64,000 nucleotides of DNA from Planctomycetaceae bacterium (GCA_041398785.1 JAWKUA010000013.1:1-64000), one strand, 5' to 3'. Positions 54,388 to 63,722 are shown, numbered from the stretch's first letter. Made by a program: numbers and translations. Notes: generated by a model from the sequence alone, not told the origin.

Positions 54388-55136
54388 GGGACCGCTCCTT
54401 CGGTCGGCTGCCGCTCCGCGATTGGATTCTCGCCCGATGACGAATGCGCTGTCCTGCGCACTGGTGCCGAACAGGAAACCGCCGATGTCAGTCCGCGAAC
54501 GGAAACATGCACCACAAAATCGCGGCTGCCGGTGACGATCAGCGACGCGTCGCGGCTCGCTCCGTTGGGGAAGAACGAAATCGGATCCGACCAGGCAGGT
54601 GTATCACTGCCTCCGAACGACGTCGCGTCGCTGAAAGTCGCCCCGTCGTTCTCGGTGGAACTGTCGCCGACCGGGTTCGCGCTGAACTGCACGCCGTCGG
54701 GCAACAGTCCGGTACGAACAATGCGAAACGGCGTCGCGTCGATTTGAGGATCCGCAGCGCGGTCGCCGATGACACCGTTGTCGAATTCGGCGGGACCTGT
54801 GGCGAACGCCGGCTGATTCGACTGCAGTTGATTTGAAACCGCCCGACCGGCGTCGGAAATGGTCGCCGGCATGCGTTGCCGAAGCTGCCATTCCCGGCCG
54901 CCGATTCGGTAGCGAAACTCAACAACCGCTCCTTCGCGGATGGCGATCGAACGCGCTTTTGCCAGCGATGTTCGCACCTGTCCGCCGGCACTTCGCAGGC
55001 GGCTCTTGTCCAGCGGCCCCTGCAGCGACGGAACCGCGATCGCTGCCATCGCGGAAAGAATGCCCAGAACGATCAGCAATTCCAGCAGCGAATAGCCGTT
55101 CCGAGCCCTGACGTCTGAATCGCAGCAGCGTTTCAT
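54384..55136 (-). CDS. gspH: GspH-like minor pseudopilin
   Basis: A 250-residue protein beginning MKRCCDSDVRARNGYSLLELLIVLGILSAMAAIAVPSLQG in pieces: a basic leader, NGYSLLELLIVLGILS as the prepilin signal, then the AIAVPSL turn typical of pseudopilins. RSAGGQVRTSLAKARSIAIREGAVVEFRYR is the usual GspH helix-strand start. The C-terminal part (SRDFVVHVSVRGLTS) matches the family's end strand. ATG 55136 was taken over a GTG at 55148 that adds only four residues. The stop overlaps the gspI-like start. Confidence 0.75.
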   Translation of the reverse strand: MKRCCDSDVRARNGYSLLELLIVLGILSAMAAIAVPSLQGPLDKSRLRSAGGQVRTSLAKARSIAIREGAVVEFRYRIGGREWQLRQRMPATISDAGRAVSNQLQSNQPAFATGPAEFDNGVIGDRAADPQIDATPFRIVRTGLLPDGVQFSANPVGDSSTENDGATFSDATSFGGSDTPAWSDPISFFPNGASRDASLIVTGSRDFVVHVSVRGLTSAVSCSAPVRRTAHSSSGENPIAERQPTEGAVP

Positions 55137-55175
55137 GACTGGTCTCACACTGAACCGGCCGTGGTGCCTTGAACG

Positions 55176-55754
55176 TCAGTTCGTGGCGACGGAATCAGCG
55201 GCGCCGGCATCGGCACCATCGCCGGCGGTTCCGTCTCCCGTCCAACTGACAATGTCGTCATCCGTGTTTTCCTGACCGTCCGGACCGAATGACCAGATGT
55301 CCGGCTGATTCATCTTGTTGTGCGTCGGCGGGAATTCGTAGCGGTAACTGTTACCCCACGGATCGCGCGGCAGCGTTTCCGTCTTCAGATAGGGGCCGTC
55401 CCACTGCGAACCGGACGCGGCCGCAGTAGCGTCGTCGCCTTCCAGTTCGACAGCTGAATCTGATGTGCTGACACCAGCCGATCCCGTGTCGCCGGAAGGA
55501 ACAGACACCAATGCCGTAAGTCCCTGTTCGGTGGACGGGAATCGGTTCATGTCAATTGCATAGCGTTCCAGCGCCGACTGAAACATGCCGATCTGAGTCT
55601 TCACCGAATTGATGTCGGCCTTCTGTTTGCTGCCCAGCAGTCGCGGTCCGACCAGCGACACCAGCAGCACCAGAATGGCCATCACGATCAGCAGCTCCGT
55701 CAGCGTGAAACCGCCGCGGGCGATACGTTCGGATGCAAGTCGATTGGTTTTCAT
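55176..55754 (-). CDS. gspG: Major pseudopilin GspG
   Basis: A 192-residue major pseudopilin, the main subunit of the type II secretion pseudopilus. Leader MKTNRLASERIARG is cut before FTLTELLIVMAILVLLVSLVGP (Glu +5). The helix continues into LLGSKQKADINSVKTQIGMF and ALERYAIDMNRFPSTEQGL. After a family-untypical Ser/Gly/Asp insertion come WDGPYLKTETLPRDPWGNSYRYEFP and DIWSFGPDGQENTDDDIVSW, the calcium-binding end. A disordered Ala/Asp/Gly tail follows. GGGAGA precedes the ATG at 55754; the frame to 55841 is upstream spacer. Confidence 0.88.
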   Translation of the reverse strand: MKTNRLASERIARGGFTLTELLIVMAILVLLVSLVGPRLLGSKQKADINSVKTQIGMFQSALERYAIDMNRFPSTEQGLTALVSVPSGDTGSAGVSTSDSAVELEGDDATAAASGSQWDGPYLKTETLPRDPWGNSYRYEFPPTHNKMNQPDIWSFGPDGQENTDDDIVSWTGDGTAGDGADAGAADSVATN

Positions 55755-55840
55755 AAAACGATTCTCCCTGTTAAGTCCCGTTCTGAGTTGTGCCGCACTT
55801 CGTGTACGGCAACTGTTGGCTTTCGTAAATTCGGCGGGCA

Positions 55841-57049
55841 TCAGCCCATCGAGGTACTCATTTCAAAGACCGGAAGCAGCAATGCGACGATGACAAACAG
55901 CACGGCTCCTCCCATCACCATCAGCAGCGCGGGTTCAATCAGACGAACCATCGCATCCAGTTGCCGGGCAACCTTGCGGTCAATTCCGTCGGCAATGTTG
56001 GTCAGCACGTTCTCCAGATTGTTGGCTTCTTCCGCGATACTGATCATGGCCATCACATTCGGCGGCAGCAGTCCGCATTTCTGCAGCGGCGCTGACAGGC
56101 TTTCGCCGGCGGAAATGTTTTCGGCGGAGTCCCGAATGGCTTTGCCGAGCACCACGTTGCCGGACGAGTCGCTGCTGATTTCCAGAGCTTTCAGCATGGG
56201 AACTCCGTTGCGAAGCAGTGTTCCCAGAATTCTGCAGAACCGCGATGTCGCTCCGTTCAGCAGGATGGGACCGAACACCGGCAGCCTGGTTTTCACACCG
56301 TCCACTCGCTCCCGACCGGAGGGTGAGGCCATCCACTTCTTCATTCCGAACAACAATCCGGCGATGGCCACCGCCACCAGAATACCGTAACGGCCCAGAA
56401 AGTTACTCAGCCACAACAACGCTACGGTCGCGCCGGGCAGAGTTCCCTGGCGTTCGAGTTGTGCGAACAGTTCAGAAAACTTCGGCACGAAGAAGACAAT
56501 CAGAACCAGCGTCACAACGGATCCGGCCACGGCCAGAAACGCCGGGTACGCCATTGCGCCACGGACTTTGGCCTTCAGTTCCTCCTGCCGTTCCAGAAAC
56601 TCCGCCGTTTGCTGCAGCGCGTCTTCCAGGAACGCGCCTTCCGTTCCGGCTCGCACGACGCTGATTGTCAGCTCATTGAACACGTCGCGGTGAGCAGCCA
56701 TGGCTTCGTGCAGTTGTGCGCCTTCGGAAATGCGAGTCCGAATCTTTGCCAGAATGGACTTCATTCTGTCGTGAGGCGTCTGCTGGATCAGAACTTCCAG
56801 AGACTGCAGCAGCGGAACTCCGTTCGCCAGCAGGTCTGACAACTGAGTCAGCGTGTTGGCCAGCAGCTCAGCACTGACCGGTCGCTGCAGGTTCAGAGAA
56901 AATCCGGCGGGCTTCGCGACTTCCACGCGAATGGGAAACAGCGACCGGTCGGTCAGCAGAGCCATCACGTCGCCGCGCGAATCCGCCGTCATCAGGCCGC
57001 TGACGTCCTGACCGGTGATTGTTCTGGCAGTGTATGTAAAGTCCTGCAT
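55841..57049 (-). CDS. gspF: Type II secretion inner-membrane platform protein GspF
   Basis: A 402-residue platform protein of usual length. It has FTYTARTITGQDVSGLMTADS at the start, LLANGVPLLQSLEVL (~75), LEDALQQTAEFLERQEELKAKVRGAM (~150) leading into the first hydrophobic segment, and a homologous second half with ATSRFCRILGTLLRNGVPMLKALEI (~255) and NVMAMISIAEEANNLENVL. It ends with helix LIEPALLMVMGGAVLFVIVALLLPVFEMS. It contacts GspE and GspL and guides pseudopilus assembly. The ATG at 57049 precedes the conserved start; the frame to 57148 overlaps the gspE end. Confidence 0.88.
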   Translation of the reverse strand: MQDFTYTARTITGQDVSGLMTADSRGDVMALLTDRSLFPIRVEVAKPAGFSLNLQRPVSAELLANTLTQLSDLLANGVPLLQSLEVLIQQTPHDRMKSILAKIRTRISEGAQLHEAMAAHRDVFNELTISVVRAGTEGAFLEDALQQTAEFLERQEELKAKVRGAMAYPAFLAVAGSVVTLVLIVFFVPKFSELFAQLERQGTLPGATVALLWLSNFLGRYGILVAVAIAGLLFGMKKWMASPSGRERVDGVKTRLPVFGPILLNGATSRFCRILGTLLRNGVPMLKALEISSDSSGNVVLGKAIRDSAENISAGESLSAPLQKCGLLPPNVMAMISIAEEANNLENVLTNIADGIDRKVARQLDAMVRLIEPALLMVMGGAVLFVIVALLLPVFEMSTSMG

Positions 57050-57110
57050 GTTGTTTTGAAACCGGACGACACGCGTTGTCGAACCGGCGGCCCTCATCAA
57101 TCGCCGGTGA

Positions 57111-58820
57111 TCAATCGCTCTTGGTGACTCGCAGCACTTCGTCGACACTGGTCAGGCCGCGGGCCACCTTCTTCCAGCCATCCTGCCGCAGAGTCTTCAT
57201 GCCTTCCGCGATCGCAGCTTTGCGGACGGCGTTCGTGCCCGACCGGTCATTCGCGAGCTGTCGGATCGTGTCAGTGGCTTCCAGCAGTTCGTAGATTCCC
57301 AGCCGGCCGGAATAGCCGGTACCGCGACAGTTGCGGCAACCTACCGCTCGGTAGATTGGTGCCGCGCGAGACAATTCGTCCATCGGAAAATCAGACGGCA
57401 GTTCATCGCGCGACGGCATCCAGGCTTCGCGGCAGTCTTTGCACAGCGTTCGAACCAGTCGCTGAGCCATGATGCCTTCGACAGTGCTGGCCACCAGGAA
57501 CGGTTCGACTCCCATATCCACCAGCCGCATAAACGCGCCGGCCGCGTCGTTTGTGTGCAGCGTGCTGAACACCATGTGTCCGGTCAGTGACGCCTGCACG
57601 GCGTTTTCCGCCGTTTCGAAGTCGCGGATCTCGCCGACCAGCACGACATCCGGGTCGTGCCGCAGGATGCTGCGCAGGCTGGCGGAAAACGTCAGACCGA
57701 CCTTGTGATTGACCTGAATCTGGTTGATGCCTTCCAGCTGATATTCAATCGGGTCTTCTGTGGTGATGATCTTGTTGCGTTCGCTGCGAATTTCCGCCAG
57801 CGAACTGTACAGCGTCGTCGTTTTGCCGGAACCCGTCGGCCCGGTCACCAGAACGATTCCGTGAGGCAGCCGGATCAGTTCACGGAACCGAAGATAGGTC
57901 TCGCGCTCCATACCGATGCCGGAAAGCGAAAATGACATCGCGTCCTTATCCAGCACTCGCATCACGACACCTTCGCCGTGCAGCATTGGAATGATGGAAA
58001 CGCGAATATCGACTTCTCGTCCGGAAACGCGGATCTTGATGCGGCCGTCCTGGGGAACTCGCTTTTCCGCGATGTTCAGCCGGGCCATGATCTTCAGACG
58101 GCTCAGAATCGCCGCCTGGAACCGGTTCAGTTCTCCCGGCACCGGCTGAGTCTGCAGGACTCCATCAATGCGATACCGCAGTTTCAGCCCGGACGCCTGA
58201 GCTTCCATGTGAATATCGCTGGCTCGCGCGTTGACGGCTTCGACAAGAATGTCGTTGACCAGCCGGACGACGGAAGCCTGCTGAGCCATTGCGGCGGCTT
58301 CTGACTCGTCGAATTCCAGGTCTCCCAGGACTTCGACGTCTTCTTCGTCGCGAGCCTTCGCCATCAGGCCGTCCAGCGTCTGAGCTCCCACACCCAGATG
58401 AGACTTGATCAGCGACGCCACTTCATTCGGCAGAGCCAGCACTGGCACGACAAAACAGCCGGTGGCTCCGGCGACAGCGTCCGCCGCCTGCACGTCGAAC
58501 GGATTCGAAACGGCCACCTGAATGGTCGATTCCGTACGATCAATCGGAAAGACGCCAAACCGATGAACCAGCCGAACCGGGAAATCGCGCAGCAAGTCGG
58601 GGTCGATGACTTCGTCGGAAAGATCGACGACCTTCATCCCCAGCGACAATCCGATCGAACGGAGTGCCGCGAAAGAATCGGCAAACTGATACTCGCTGGC
58701 AAACTGGTCAAGCTGGTTGCCTGAGTTGAAGATTTCGCGGGCTCGCCGAAGTTCGTCTGGACTCAGGCGACGCGCCGACGCTTCAACTGCTGCCTCTTGC
58801 AGGCGTAAAGCGCTGCTCAT
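57111..58820 (-). CDS. gspE: Type II secretion ATPase GspE
   Basis: A 569-residue cytoplasmic hexameric ATPase. The N-terminal MshEN-like region (~20-150: DEVIDPDLLRDFPVRLVHRFGVFPI) binds GspL. Then SDIHMEAQASGLKLRYRIDGVL (~205), Walker A GPTGSGKTTTLYSSL (~325), an Asp box ITTEDPIEYQLEGINQIQVN, Walker B RHDPDVVLVGEIRD (~388) and a His box LTGHMVFSTLHTNDA. The zinc tetra-cysteine is CKDCREA plus CRNCRGTG (~450-490). It drives pseudopilus extension. First gene of the operon. ATG at 58820 was chosen; a GTG at 58928 would add 36 residues. Confidence 0.92.
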   Translation of the reverse strand: MSSALRLQEAAVEASARRLSPDELRRAREIFNSGNQLDQFASEYQFADSFAALRSIGLSLGMKVVDLSDEVIDPDLLRDFPVRLVHRFGVFPIDRTESTIQVAVSNPFDVQAADAVAGATGCFVVPVLALPNEVASLIKSHLGVGAQTLDGLMAKARDEEDVEVLGDLEFDESEAAAMAQQASVVRLVNDILVEAVNARASDIHMEAQASGLKLRYRIDGVLQTQPVPGELNRFQAAILSRLKIMARLNIAEKRVPQDGRIKIRVSGREVDIRVSIIPMLHGEGVVMRVLDKDAMSFSLSGIGMERETYLRFRELIRLPHGIVLVTGPTGSGKTTTLYSSLAEIRSERNKIITTEDPIEYQLEGINQIQVNHKVGLTFSASLRSILRHDPDVVLVGEIRDFETAENAVQASLTGHMVFSTLHTNDAAGAFMRLVDMGVEPFLVASTVEGIMAQRLVRTLCKDCREAWMPSRDELPSDFPMDELSRAAPIYRAVGCRNCRGTGYSGRLGIYELLEATDTIRQLANDRSGTNAVRKAAIAEGMKTLRQDGWKKVARGLTSVDEVLRVTKSD

Positions 58821-59602
58821 GAATGTGGCCCCGGGGAGGGAGGAGGTGGGATATCGAACGCGGGAAATCAGGCGGGACTGCTGGCACGCCTCCGATGCAT
58901 CGTCAACAGCTTCCAACGTTTTAGTCACAACGGCTTACCGTTACAAGAGTTGAGTTCTCCCCCGGCATCCGCCCTCCACGCTCCGACGAGGCCAAATGTT
59001 CACCGAACGTGAAAAAAACCATGCATTTTCGCAGGAAATCCGCTCCACCACGCCTGCCCGACACGGGCGTCCCGACCTTCGGAAGCACCGGTTCTGCGAA
59101 TTTCCCGAGACGGAACCAGGCTCGCGGCTTTCGTTATTGTCACCCGCTCCTCGCGCCACGCGAGCGGGACGCGAGGCAAAGTCGCCGTCACGCTTCGCGC
59201 CACGAACCTTCGTTAAGCAGAGTTCGAATGGCAACGCACGGTACGAGCACACGGGCCATTTCCCGGAAGGCTCTCCACGCGGAGCGTAATGGCTGGTGAT
59301 GCGTCAGGCACAAATCGATAGGTCGTGTGCCACTGGACGTGCCAGTGCTCTGCAACCTTGATCACACTGGCACAGCCAGATGGGGCACACATCAAGATAC
59401 GATGGACAAGGCACCAGCCCGGATAATTGCCGCATTCAGACAATCCCGACGGAAGGCGTCTCGGAAACAGAGGTTATGTCGAATCGGCGAAATGCACACG
59501 GTACGACGGGACTGCGATCCCGTCGCTGCAATTTGACAGAATCGGAGTCCCGTCGCTGCAAACGCGTGAGTAATCCGGGATAGACGCGTGCAGCGGCGTG
59601 AA
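58821..59602. other. Intergenic/upstream region of the secretion operon
   Basis: Between the gspE start and the peptidase-like stop, both on the minus strand. No supported gene. CCCGTCGCTGCAA occurs twice near 59518 and 59551 as a short direct repeat. The secretion-operon promoter must lie just upstream of 58820, but no clear motif stands out. Confidence 0.35.
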
Positions 59603-60577
59603 TTACTTCCCGGCTGATGTTTTGGCGGCGGTGGACTTGTCGCTGAGTTTGCGAATTCGCAGACCGGTGCCGGTCCACAGCAGTCCCAGGTCGTGAGCTG
59701 TCCAGATTTCGTAGCCGCGTGACGGGTCGCCGATGACATGTTGATCGGCCTGGCCCACAGTTCCGAAATAGACGACGGAATGGGCCACTCCCGGCTTCCA
59801 GCCGTCATCCGAAACGTACTTCGGAACCATGTCCGCGTCTGATTCGTTCAGTTCGCAGCACAACAGCAGCGGAAACTCCGCCGACAGATTCTGCAGGTCG
59901 CTGGTGTGGGCTTGAAAAAATTCCACGCGGTAGCCGCTGCCGAGAAGTTTTGTGGCCAGCCCGTGGTACAGCCCCAGCCAGGTCGTGCCCCGCTTGCTGG
60001 TCATGCACAGCCGGGCCATTTCCTGTTCGTTCGCGTCAATTCCCAGAGCCACCAGAATTGTGGCAGCCGCGGCGGGCGAGCACGTATGGTCGTTGGTTTG
60101 CACGCACACCGCATGCTGCAGCGGCGGCAGCGCCTTCATCCATTCGTCCTGACAGACGGGTACTTCCGTCGGAACGAAGTACATGACCGAATACACGGCC
60201 GCGGCGATCATCAGCATCATCGCGGGGGCTCGGCGAGCCAGCGAACCGGGAGACAGCCGCAGCCACACCGTCGCCGCCAGTGCCGACAGCAGCAGTGGAA
60301 ACCAGTTTGTCAGCACGATCGCTGATGGCAGAGGAATCCAGTTGACAATCCAGAGCTGGTCCCAGATGAACCGGACGTACGCCAGAGTCAGCACCACGAT
60401 CACGGCGGCGATAACGTCCAGAAACAACTTCGAACGGTTTCGCAGCAGTCGCAGAGTGACGAAGTAGACGCCAATCGAAAGCATCACCATCAGGCCGATG
60501 GCCAGCCGAATGTCATGCACCTGTCCGCCTTTCGCGTGAGTGGTCTGTTCGATTCGCGCCGGAAGCGCCAACGTCAT
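59603..60577 (-). CDS. Membrane protein with C39-like cysteine-peptidase domain
   Basis: A 324-residue protein. The N-terminal ~140 residues hold four hydrophobic segments (AIGLMVMLSIGVYFVTLRLL, FLDVIAAVIVVLTLAYVRF, AIVLTNWFPLLLSALAATVW, MMLMIAAAVYSVMYFVP). The C-terminal part has a peptidase C39-like fold: VQTNDHTCSPAAAATILVALG (catalytic Gln and Cys, ~160), GTTWLGLYHGLATKLLGSGY, GVAHSVVYFGTV (catalytic His, ~270) and HVIGDPSRGYEIW (Asp). This matches the processing domain of bacteriocin exporters and secreted C39 peptidases, but with no ABC transporter fused. It might cut a secreted or membrane peptide. Target unknown; no double-glycine peptide was seen nearby. Confidence 0.7.
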   Translation of the reverse strand: MTLALPARIEQTTHAKGGQVHDIRLAIGLMVMLSIGVYFVTLRLLRNRSKLFLDVIAAVIVVLTLAYVRFIWDQLWIVNWIPLPSAIVLTNWFPLLLSALAATVWLRLSPGSLARRAPAMMLMIAAAVYSVMYFVPTEVPVCQDEWMKALPPLQHAVCVQTNDHTCSPAAAATILVALGIDANEQEMARLCMTSKRGTTWLGLYHGLATKLLGSGYRVEFFQAHTSDLQNLSAEFPLLLCCELNESDADMVPKYVSDDGWKPGVAHSVVYFGTVGQADQHVIGDPSRGYEIWTAHDLGLLWTGTGLRIRKLSDKSTAAKTSAGK

Positions 60578-61244
60578 TCGCGGAGTCCACCCTCCACGTC
60601 AGAGACGCTGACTTCGCCGATCAGAATTCTATGCCGAACCAGGTTCGCACGGCGACGGCAGATCTCACGGGTTCGCACGAAGGCAGACTTAGCCTCGATT
60701 TCACGAGTCGCCAAAACGGCACCGGGTGTCGCTTTGCCGTCGGCGCGGAAGACTGAAGCGGCTTTGGGCGAGCGGCAAATTAGGCGTGCGGCAGGTGAAA
60801 GGTTACCGCTGCGGACGCTGGCAGCGTCCGCCACGTGGCCGATGCTGCCGGGATTGGCTGGGATGTTCTCATCCGCCGCTCGCAGAAAACCCAATCTGCC
60901 GCACCCTTGTGAATTTCCAGCGAAGGGTGATTCCAGCGAGGAATCTTACAGGGTGAACAACTGGATGTTTGACCGAACGACCTCCTAAGCTTATCGTGCA
61001 TGCGGGGAACCTGTCGGTTTCCGGAGTCCCGCCATCAACCATCCGCTGTTTTCCTGCCCTGCATCCTGCCAGTTTTGCGAGCGATTCTGTCGCGGTTTCC
61101 GCTTCCGCATGACACCCTGCGGTAACGACGCTGCGCGGAATGTCAGTCAGGCGATCACAGATGTGTGATGACGAACGATGACTATGGAGAACTCTGCTGC
61201 TATGGAGGGCTGCCACATCGGTCGAGACGTGTCGGATTGTGTCC
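60578..61244. other. Intergenic region between divergent genes
   Basis: About 670 bases with no supported gene. A short motif AGCTTATC and an AT-richer patch occur near 60988-61000. Several short ORFs are shadows with no motifs. Confidence 0.35.
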
Positions 61245-61829
61245 ATGAAACTGTTTGCCTGCCTGGCTGTCTTGCTGCTGTTTCCGGCCCTGTTGGTTGC
61301 TGAAAATCCGGATGTGAGCGTCAATCCGGGCGACCCGGCTCCCGAATTTGAAGCCGTCGACGCCGATGGCCGGGTGTGGAAATCGTCCGACCATTTCGGC
61401 AAACGGATCGTGGTCGTGTACTTCTATCCCGCGGATATGACAACCGGGTGTACGAAGCAGGCCTGTTCATTCCGGGATACCTTTCAGGAACTTCAGGACT
61501 CCGGTGCCACAGTCGTCGGAATCAGCGGAGATTCCATTCGCAACCACCAGTTGTTTCGAAAGGTGCATTCACTGAATTTTCGCCTGCTGGCGGATGAAGA
61601 CGGCAGCATCGCCCGAGCATTCGGTGTCCCGACGCGCGAGGGCGGGGAGATCAGTTCTCTCGTGGACGGAGTCGAAGAAACGCTGGTCCGTGGCATGACG
61701 GCCAGTCGCTGGACGTTTATCGTGGGAAAAGACGGACGCGTCATTCACAAAAACACCAAAGTTGACGCGGCGGAAGACGGGCGGATCGTTCTGGAGACCA
61801 TTCGACAACTGGCAACCGTCGCCGAGTAA
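61245..61829 (+). CDS. Exported Bcp/PrxQ-type peroxiredoxin
   Basis: A 194-residue thiol peroxidase with a signal peptide (MKLFACLAVLLLFPALLVAE). Mature part: GDPAPEFEAVDADGRVWKSSD, then VVVYFYPADMTTGCTKQACSFRD. The peroxidatic Cys (TGC) and, five residues on, a second Cys in QAC are spaced as in E. coli Bcp. GISGDSIRNHQLFRKVHSLNF, LLADEDGSIARAFGV, and WTFIVGKDGRVIHKNTKVDA complete the fold. It would reduce peroxides outside the cytoplasm using a thioredoxin-like partner, which the next gene could be. ATG at 61245 is used; GTG at 61239 adds two residues. Confidence 0.85.
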   Translation: MKLFACLAVLLLFPALLVAENPDVSVNPGDPAPEFEAVDADGRVWKSSDHFGKRIVVVYFYPADMTTGCTKQACSFRDTFQELQDSGATVVGISGDSIRNHQLFRKVHSLNFRLLADEDGSIARAFGVPTREGGEISSLVDGVEETLVRGMTASRWTFIVGKDGRVIHKNTKVDAAEDGRIVLETIRQLATVAE

Positions 61830-62175
61830 TCGCCGCCAGCCGCCGTCTGCGTGAGCTGGTTCACGGAACGGGCCATTTTCAATCGCCAGAATTCGGCTGT
61901 CCGTGGCCGAGCAGTGTCGGCCGGCATGAATTGGCCGGCTTTGAAAACGAAATCAAACGACCCGCTGGACGACGGCGTATCGCATTGCGAGAATGCCAAC
62001 CAATCCGGCCGAACACAAAAGTCCGGCGTCACAGTCAAAGAATGAGGGCAACGAATCAGGCCCGCGAATCGAGCCGAGCAGCAGAACGCATCGGCTGACT
62101 CATCAAACCCCCGTTTCTGTCAGCCCATTTCAGGCAGGCAGTGTCTGTCCCGAGGTCCCGAAGGAGTTCCAAACG
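61830..62175 (+). other. Intergenic stretch with ribosome-binding site
   Basis: No supported gene. AAGGAG at 62161-62166 stands nine bases before the ATG at 62176 and is a near-ideal ribosome-binding site for the next gene. Confidence 0.4.
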
Positions 62176-62724
62176 ATGAAGAAAGTTTTTAGTGTCGTGG
62201 CATCTGCTCTGATGCTGGTCGCGTCTGCTCAGGCCGCTGACGTGAAGTCCGGTCTGCAGGTGGGTGACAGCCCGGCTCCGTTCAATGTTCTGGACGTGAC
62301 TGGCCCGCAGGCCGGTGAAAAGCTGTGCTACCGCTGCAAGTACGGCAGCCGTCCGGTCGTCAGCATCTTCACGCGCAAGATGGACGACAAGGTCGCCAAA
62401 CTGGTTAAGGAAATCGACGGTGTTGTCGGCAAGAACGAAGAAAACAAGATGGCGGCATTCGTCGTCCTGCTGACGGACACTCCGGAAGGCGCAGAAGCCG
62501 GTCTGAAGAAGACTGCGGAATCCAACAAGATCACACACACTCCGCTGACCGTGTTTGAAAACTCTGTCGGCCCGGCTGACTACAAGATCGACAAGAACGC
62601 GGAAATCACCGTGATGATGTGGGTCGACAGCAACGTGAAGGTCAACAAGGTCCTGACAGAAAAAGAACTCAGCGAAGACGCCATCAAGAAGGTGGCCGCT
62701 GAAACCAAAGCGATCCTGGAATAG
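62176..62724 (+). CDS. Exported thioredoxin-fold-like CxxC protein
   Basis: A 182-residue exported protein. Signal peptide MKKVFSVVASALMLVASAQA ends AQA. Then VGDSPAPFNVLDVTGPQAGEK precedes LCYRCKYGSRPVVSIFTR, a Cys-x-x-Cys motif right before a core strand, as in thioredoxin-like folds. DDKVAKLVKEIDGVVGK, MAAFVVLLTDTPEG and ITVMMWVDSNVKVNKVL continue the fold. Low complexity is absent and codons are regular; with the AAGGAG site and a strong terminator after it, it looks well expressed. Possible roles are as a thiol partner of the upstream peroxiredoxin or a metal carrier. The exact family is not known to me. Confidence 0.7.
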   Translation: MKKVFSVVASALMLVASAQAADVKSGLQVGDSPAPFNVLDVTGPQAGEKLCYRCKYGSRPVVSIFTRKMDDKVAKLVKEIDGVVGKNEENKMAAFVVLLTDTPEGAEAGLKKTAESNKITHTPLTVFENSVGPADYKIDKNAEITVMMWVDSNVKVNKVLTEKELSEDAIKKVAAETKAILE

Positions 62725-62781
62725 TTCCCGATCTGATCACGGCGGATGACTGTGCGTTTGTCCGCTGAACAGGGAATTCGC

Positions 62782-62814
62782 AGCCCGGCATTCACCAGGA
62801 TGCCGGGCTTTTTC
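62782..62814 (+). terminator. Rho-independent terminator after the CxxC protein gene
   Basis: A 10-bp perfect stem, AGCCCGGCAT / ATGCCGGGCT, with the loop TCACCAGG and followed by TTTTTC. It lies about 60 bases after the stop. Confidence 0.85.
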
Positions 62815-62986
62815 ATGCGCTGAATGCCGAGTCCGGCGTGCAATCAGACGTCGACCCTTTGGCCGGCGACCGACGGCAAGCTGGAGTCCGAAAATCTCCG
62901 ACAACCGTCACAACCGCTAAAGTTTGCCTGTCTTATCAGACGATTCCTGATGCTGAAGCGCGTGGATTTGCGCGCGGTGGCGATGG

Positions 62987-63721
62987 ATGCAAACGATGAG
63001 ACGACGACTTGCGACGATCTGTGCGCTGATTCTGGCTTCGACGCTGGCCGGCTGCTGTGTTCCGGCGCCGATGTGCCTGCAGCCTCCGCCAGGTTACGGA
63101 AGTCTGCCGCCGTATGGTTATCCGTATCCGAATCCCTATCTGGCACCGCCTCCCATGGCGCAGCCGGTTTGCGGTCCCGTTGCAGCCCCGTACAGGCTGG
63201 GTCCGCTGCGTCGACAGGCCCGCCGGCAGCGGCGATTTGAACGTGTCCTGAACCGTCTGTACGGCAGGGACGCGGAGCCGGAATCGTCGTGTTGCTCGTG
63301 TTCCGAATGCTGCAGTCCGTGCGAAACCTGCACCAGTTGCTGTGACAACGTCTCCGGTCAGCCGCAAATGTATCAGCAGCCCGCCTGCGAAATGCCTGCC
63401 TGTGAAATGCCGGCCAGCGAGTGTGGTGAGACGGCATACGGAACGACATACGACGCCACCTACGATGCGAATCCGCCGATGCCGGCTCCCGCGCCGCCGG
63501 TGGAACCGCAGGCATGGTCGGTTCAGCCGGTGCCGGACTACAACATTCCGCTGCCGCCCAGCGCGGCACACGGCGGAATCCAGCAAATGGGGCACAAACA
63601 GCCGCAGCCGCAGCCGCAGCCGCCGGCGCCTCGGGCCGCTCAGCCTGCCCCCGAAAGAACGAAGGTGCCGGGACAGCGAGTCCAGTTGCGACAACTGCGA
63701 GGTCCTGCCGATAAGGAATAA
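62987..63721 (+). CDS. Proline/cysteine/glutamine-rich lipoprotein of unknown function
   Basis: A 244-residue predicted lipoprotein. The signal ATICALILASTLAGCC has lipobox LAGC (a second ATG at 62996 is equally possible as start). The mature part is low complexity: PPPGYGSLPPYGYPYPNPY, then an Arg-rich RRQARRQRRFERVLNRLYG, then a cysteine cluster SCCSCSECCSPCETCTSCC, then a repeated CEMPACEMPA, and a Pro/Gln tail (KQPQPQPQPPAP). Such proteins may sit in the outer membrane or cell wall of planctomycetes; no function is known. One base separates its stop from the next ATG. Confidence 0.65.
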   Translation: MQTMRRRLATICALILASTLAGCCVPAPMCLQPPPGYGSLPPYGYPYPNPYLAPPPMAQPVCGPVAAPYRLGPLRRQARRQRRFERVLNRLYGRDAEPESSCCSCSECCSPCETCTSCCDNVSGQPQMYQQPACEMPACEMPASECGETAYGTTYDATYDANPPMPAPAPPVEPQAWSVQPVPDYNIPLPPSAAHGGIQQMGHKQPQPQPQPPAPRAAQPAPERTKVPGQRVQLRQLRGPADKE

Positions 63722-63722
63722 C

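Noticed and set aside
53749..55754. Type IV pilus operon instead of type II secretion
   Set aside because: GspG calcium-site motifs, the HhH-type GspK and single L and M genes fit type II secretion better; no pilT, pilC/Y1 or major pilin was seen.
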